Below, piece after piece: positions 14,230-14,786 of a stretch of 14,786 nt of DNA. Position 1 is the first letter of the stretch. Each line of letters opens with the position of its first letter. The stretch covers positions 1-14,786 of the forward strand of contig DJAM01000047.1 in assembly GCA_002429595.1 (NCBI GenBank). Direction: 5' to 3'. The stretch comes from Coxiellaceae bacterium UBA6002. GTDB taxonomy: Bacteria; Pseudomonadota; Gammaproteobacteria; UBA6002. Below the pieces are notes generated by a model. It had not been told where the DNA came from. It ran no database searches and saw only the letters and a program-made list of their open reading frames with translations. The position numbers and the translations under genes were made by a program.

Positions 14230-14622
14230 ATGCATTGGGACGCTTTATTGGATCAGGTTTTGAAGGAGAAAAATAGCTCCGGAGTTATGGCAACTTACTC
14301 GAAGAAGGATTCCGAAACATTAGGAGAACTTTCCTCCAAGCCTAAGGCTGTTTTTAAAAAGTATTTTTTAGGGGAACCCTATCGAAACATTTATTTTACA
14401 GGACGTGAAGCAGAGGTGATGCTGCAATTGATGCAAGGTAAAACGTTACAAGCAGCTGCGGATGCATTAAAACTTTCTCCGCGAACAATTGAGTTCTATG
14501 TTAAGAATATGAAAACGAAATTGGCTTGCCGTACTAAATCCGAATTAATTGGCAAGGTTTTTGCCAGTGATTTTGCCCGATTATTTTCGGGTACGGGCAC
14601 GCACACGGGCATAGGCACGTAA
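14230..14622 (+). CDS. Small LuxR-type helix-turn-helix regulator with a repeat-encoded tail
   Basis: A 130-residue protein with one recognisable part, a LuxR-type DNA-binding domain (about 55-115). It reads YFTGREAEVMLQLMQGKTL, then a recognition region LSPRTIEFYVKNMKTKL and CRTKSELIGKV. The N-terminal 50 residues (MHWDALLDQVLKEK) are not a receiver or an autoinducer domain. The ATG at 14230 lies 9 nt after AAGGAG; a TTG one codon earlier (14227) is possible. The C-terminus GTGTHTGIGT is encoded by degenerate GGCACG-like hexamers that run exactly to the stop codon. The repeat may therefore have been added to the gene's end. It is divergent from the S24 repressor. The target is unknown. Confidence 0.82.
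   Translation: MHWDALLDQVLKEKNSSGVMATYSKKDSETLGELSSKPKAVFKKYFLGEPYRNIYFTGREAEVMLQLMQGKTLQAAADALKLSPRTIEFYVKNMKTKLACRTKSELIGKVFASDFARLFSGTGTHTGIGT
14588..14619. repeat. Degenerate GGNACG hexamer repeat at the end of the LuxR-type gene
   Basis: The 32 bases contain GGGTAC, GGGCAC, GCACAC, GGGCAT and AGGCAC in hexamer register. In the reading frame they encode alternating Gly and Thr/His/Ile. The unit resembles the GGGAAC hexamers of the palindrome at the left end of the window. It is too degenerate to be a recent slippage product. Confidence 0.65.
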
Positions 14623-14680
14623 ACGAGTCCAGCTCTGGAAGGGTTAGGATAAAAACGCATTCAAGTAAGGGGGCTGGCTG

Positions 14681-14709
14681 TTGACAATATAGGGTGACTC
14701 ACTCACAAT
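14681..14709 (+). promoter_or_regulatory. Promoter of the tRNA-Tyr gene
   Basis: A perfect -35 TTGACA at 14681-14686 and CACAAT at 14704-14709 are 17 nt apart. Transcription would start about 12 nt before the tRNA. The spacer contains the dyad GTGA-C-TCAC (14694-14702). The 106-bp gap after the LuxR-type gene has no other clear feature and no classical terminator. Confidence 0.6.
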
Positions 14710-14728
14710 AACCAGCTTGTTTTTTCTT

Positions 14729-14786
14729 GGAGGGGTTCCCGAGCGGTCAAAGGGATCAGACTGTAAATCTGACGGCTCTGCCTTCG
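14729..14786 (+). tRNA. tRNA-Tyr (anticodon GUA), 5' part; truncated by the window end
   Basis: GGAGGGGTTCCCGAGCGGTC begins the acceptor stem and D-arm. GACTGTAAATC holds the anticodon GTA at 14763-14765 (ACTGTAAAT loop). The sequence then enters the long class II variable arm (GACGGCTCTGCCTTCG). It follows the E. coli tRNA-Tyr pattern closely up to the last base. The T-arm and 3' end lie outside the window. Confidence 0.96.

Noticed and set aside
1..14786. CRISPR array, toxin-antitoxin pair, defence island, transposase or integrase
   Set aside because: No regularly spaced repeats, small paired genes or recombinase motifs were seen; the repeats present are palindromic or hexameric.

Overview
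The window looks like chromosomal DNA from an AT-rich gammaproteobacterium related to the Legionellales (Legionella, Coxiella, Berkiella-like lineages). The evidence is a Legionella-type major outer membrane protein with a cysteine/histidine-rich pattern, a LetA/GacA-like regulator, a free-standing rnfB/rsxB-like gene beside nth, a divergent metG/mrp pair, and a purN-purM-hda neighbourhood as in other gammaproteobacteria. The genus assignment is inferred from gene families and layout, not from a search.

Layout. Bases 1-57 hold a perfect 52-bp palindrome built of GGGAAC-like hexamers. Positions 67-2961 carry a minus-strand set metG > rsxB-like > nth (methionyl-tRNA synthetase, soluble ferredoxin-type RsxB, endonuclease III). 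A compact divergent promoter leads to plus-strand mrp (apbC) and dcd. A GC-rich hairpin then separates dcd from a convergent minus-strand quinone oxidoreductase-type gene. Next is a strong, highly structured transcription unit for a MOMP-like porin (6085-7425) with a classical terminator and a nested palindromic repeat. It is followed by a large all-helical protein of unknown function (7676-9571) and a LuxR/GacA-family regulator whose receiver domain has lost its phosphorylation residues (9692-10330).

The right-hand third has ihfB with an acidic tail, the translationally coupled purM-purN pair (minus), and divergent hda (DnaA regulation through the sliding clamp). After these come an XRE/S24 LexA-like repressor (minus) and a divergent small LuxR-type DNA-binding protein. 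A 16-bp perfect dyad overlaps the -35 box of the latter. The last bases are the 5' part of a tRNA-Tyr(GUA) gene with its own promoter.

Most genes are housekeeping: translation (metG, tRNA-Tyr), DNA repair (nth), Fe-S handling (mrp, rsxB), nucleotide synthesis (dcd, purM, purN), and replication control and chromosome structure (hda, ihfB). The parts most likely to be lineage-specific are the 631-aa unknown protein, the pseudo-receiver regulator, the S24/LuxR divergent module, and three kinds of palindromic or degenerate repeat. I see no CRISPR array, transposase, integrase or clear defence system. One gene has an unknown function and might be novel, but nothing in the window proves a new system.
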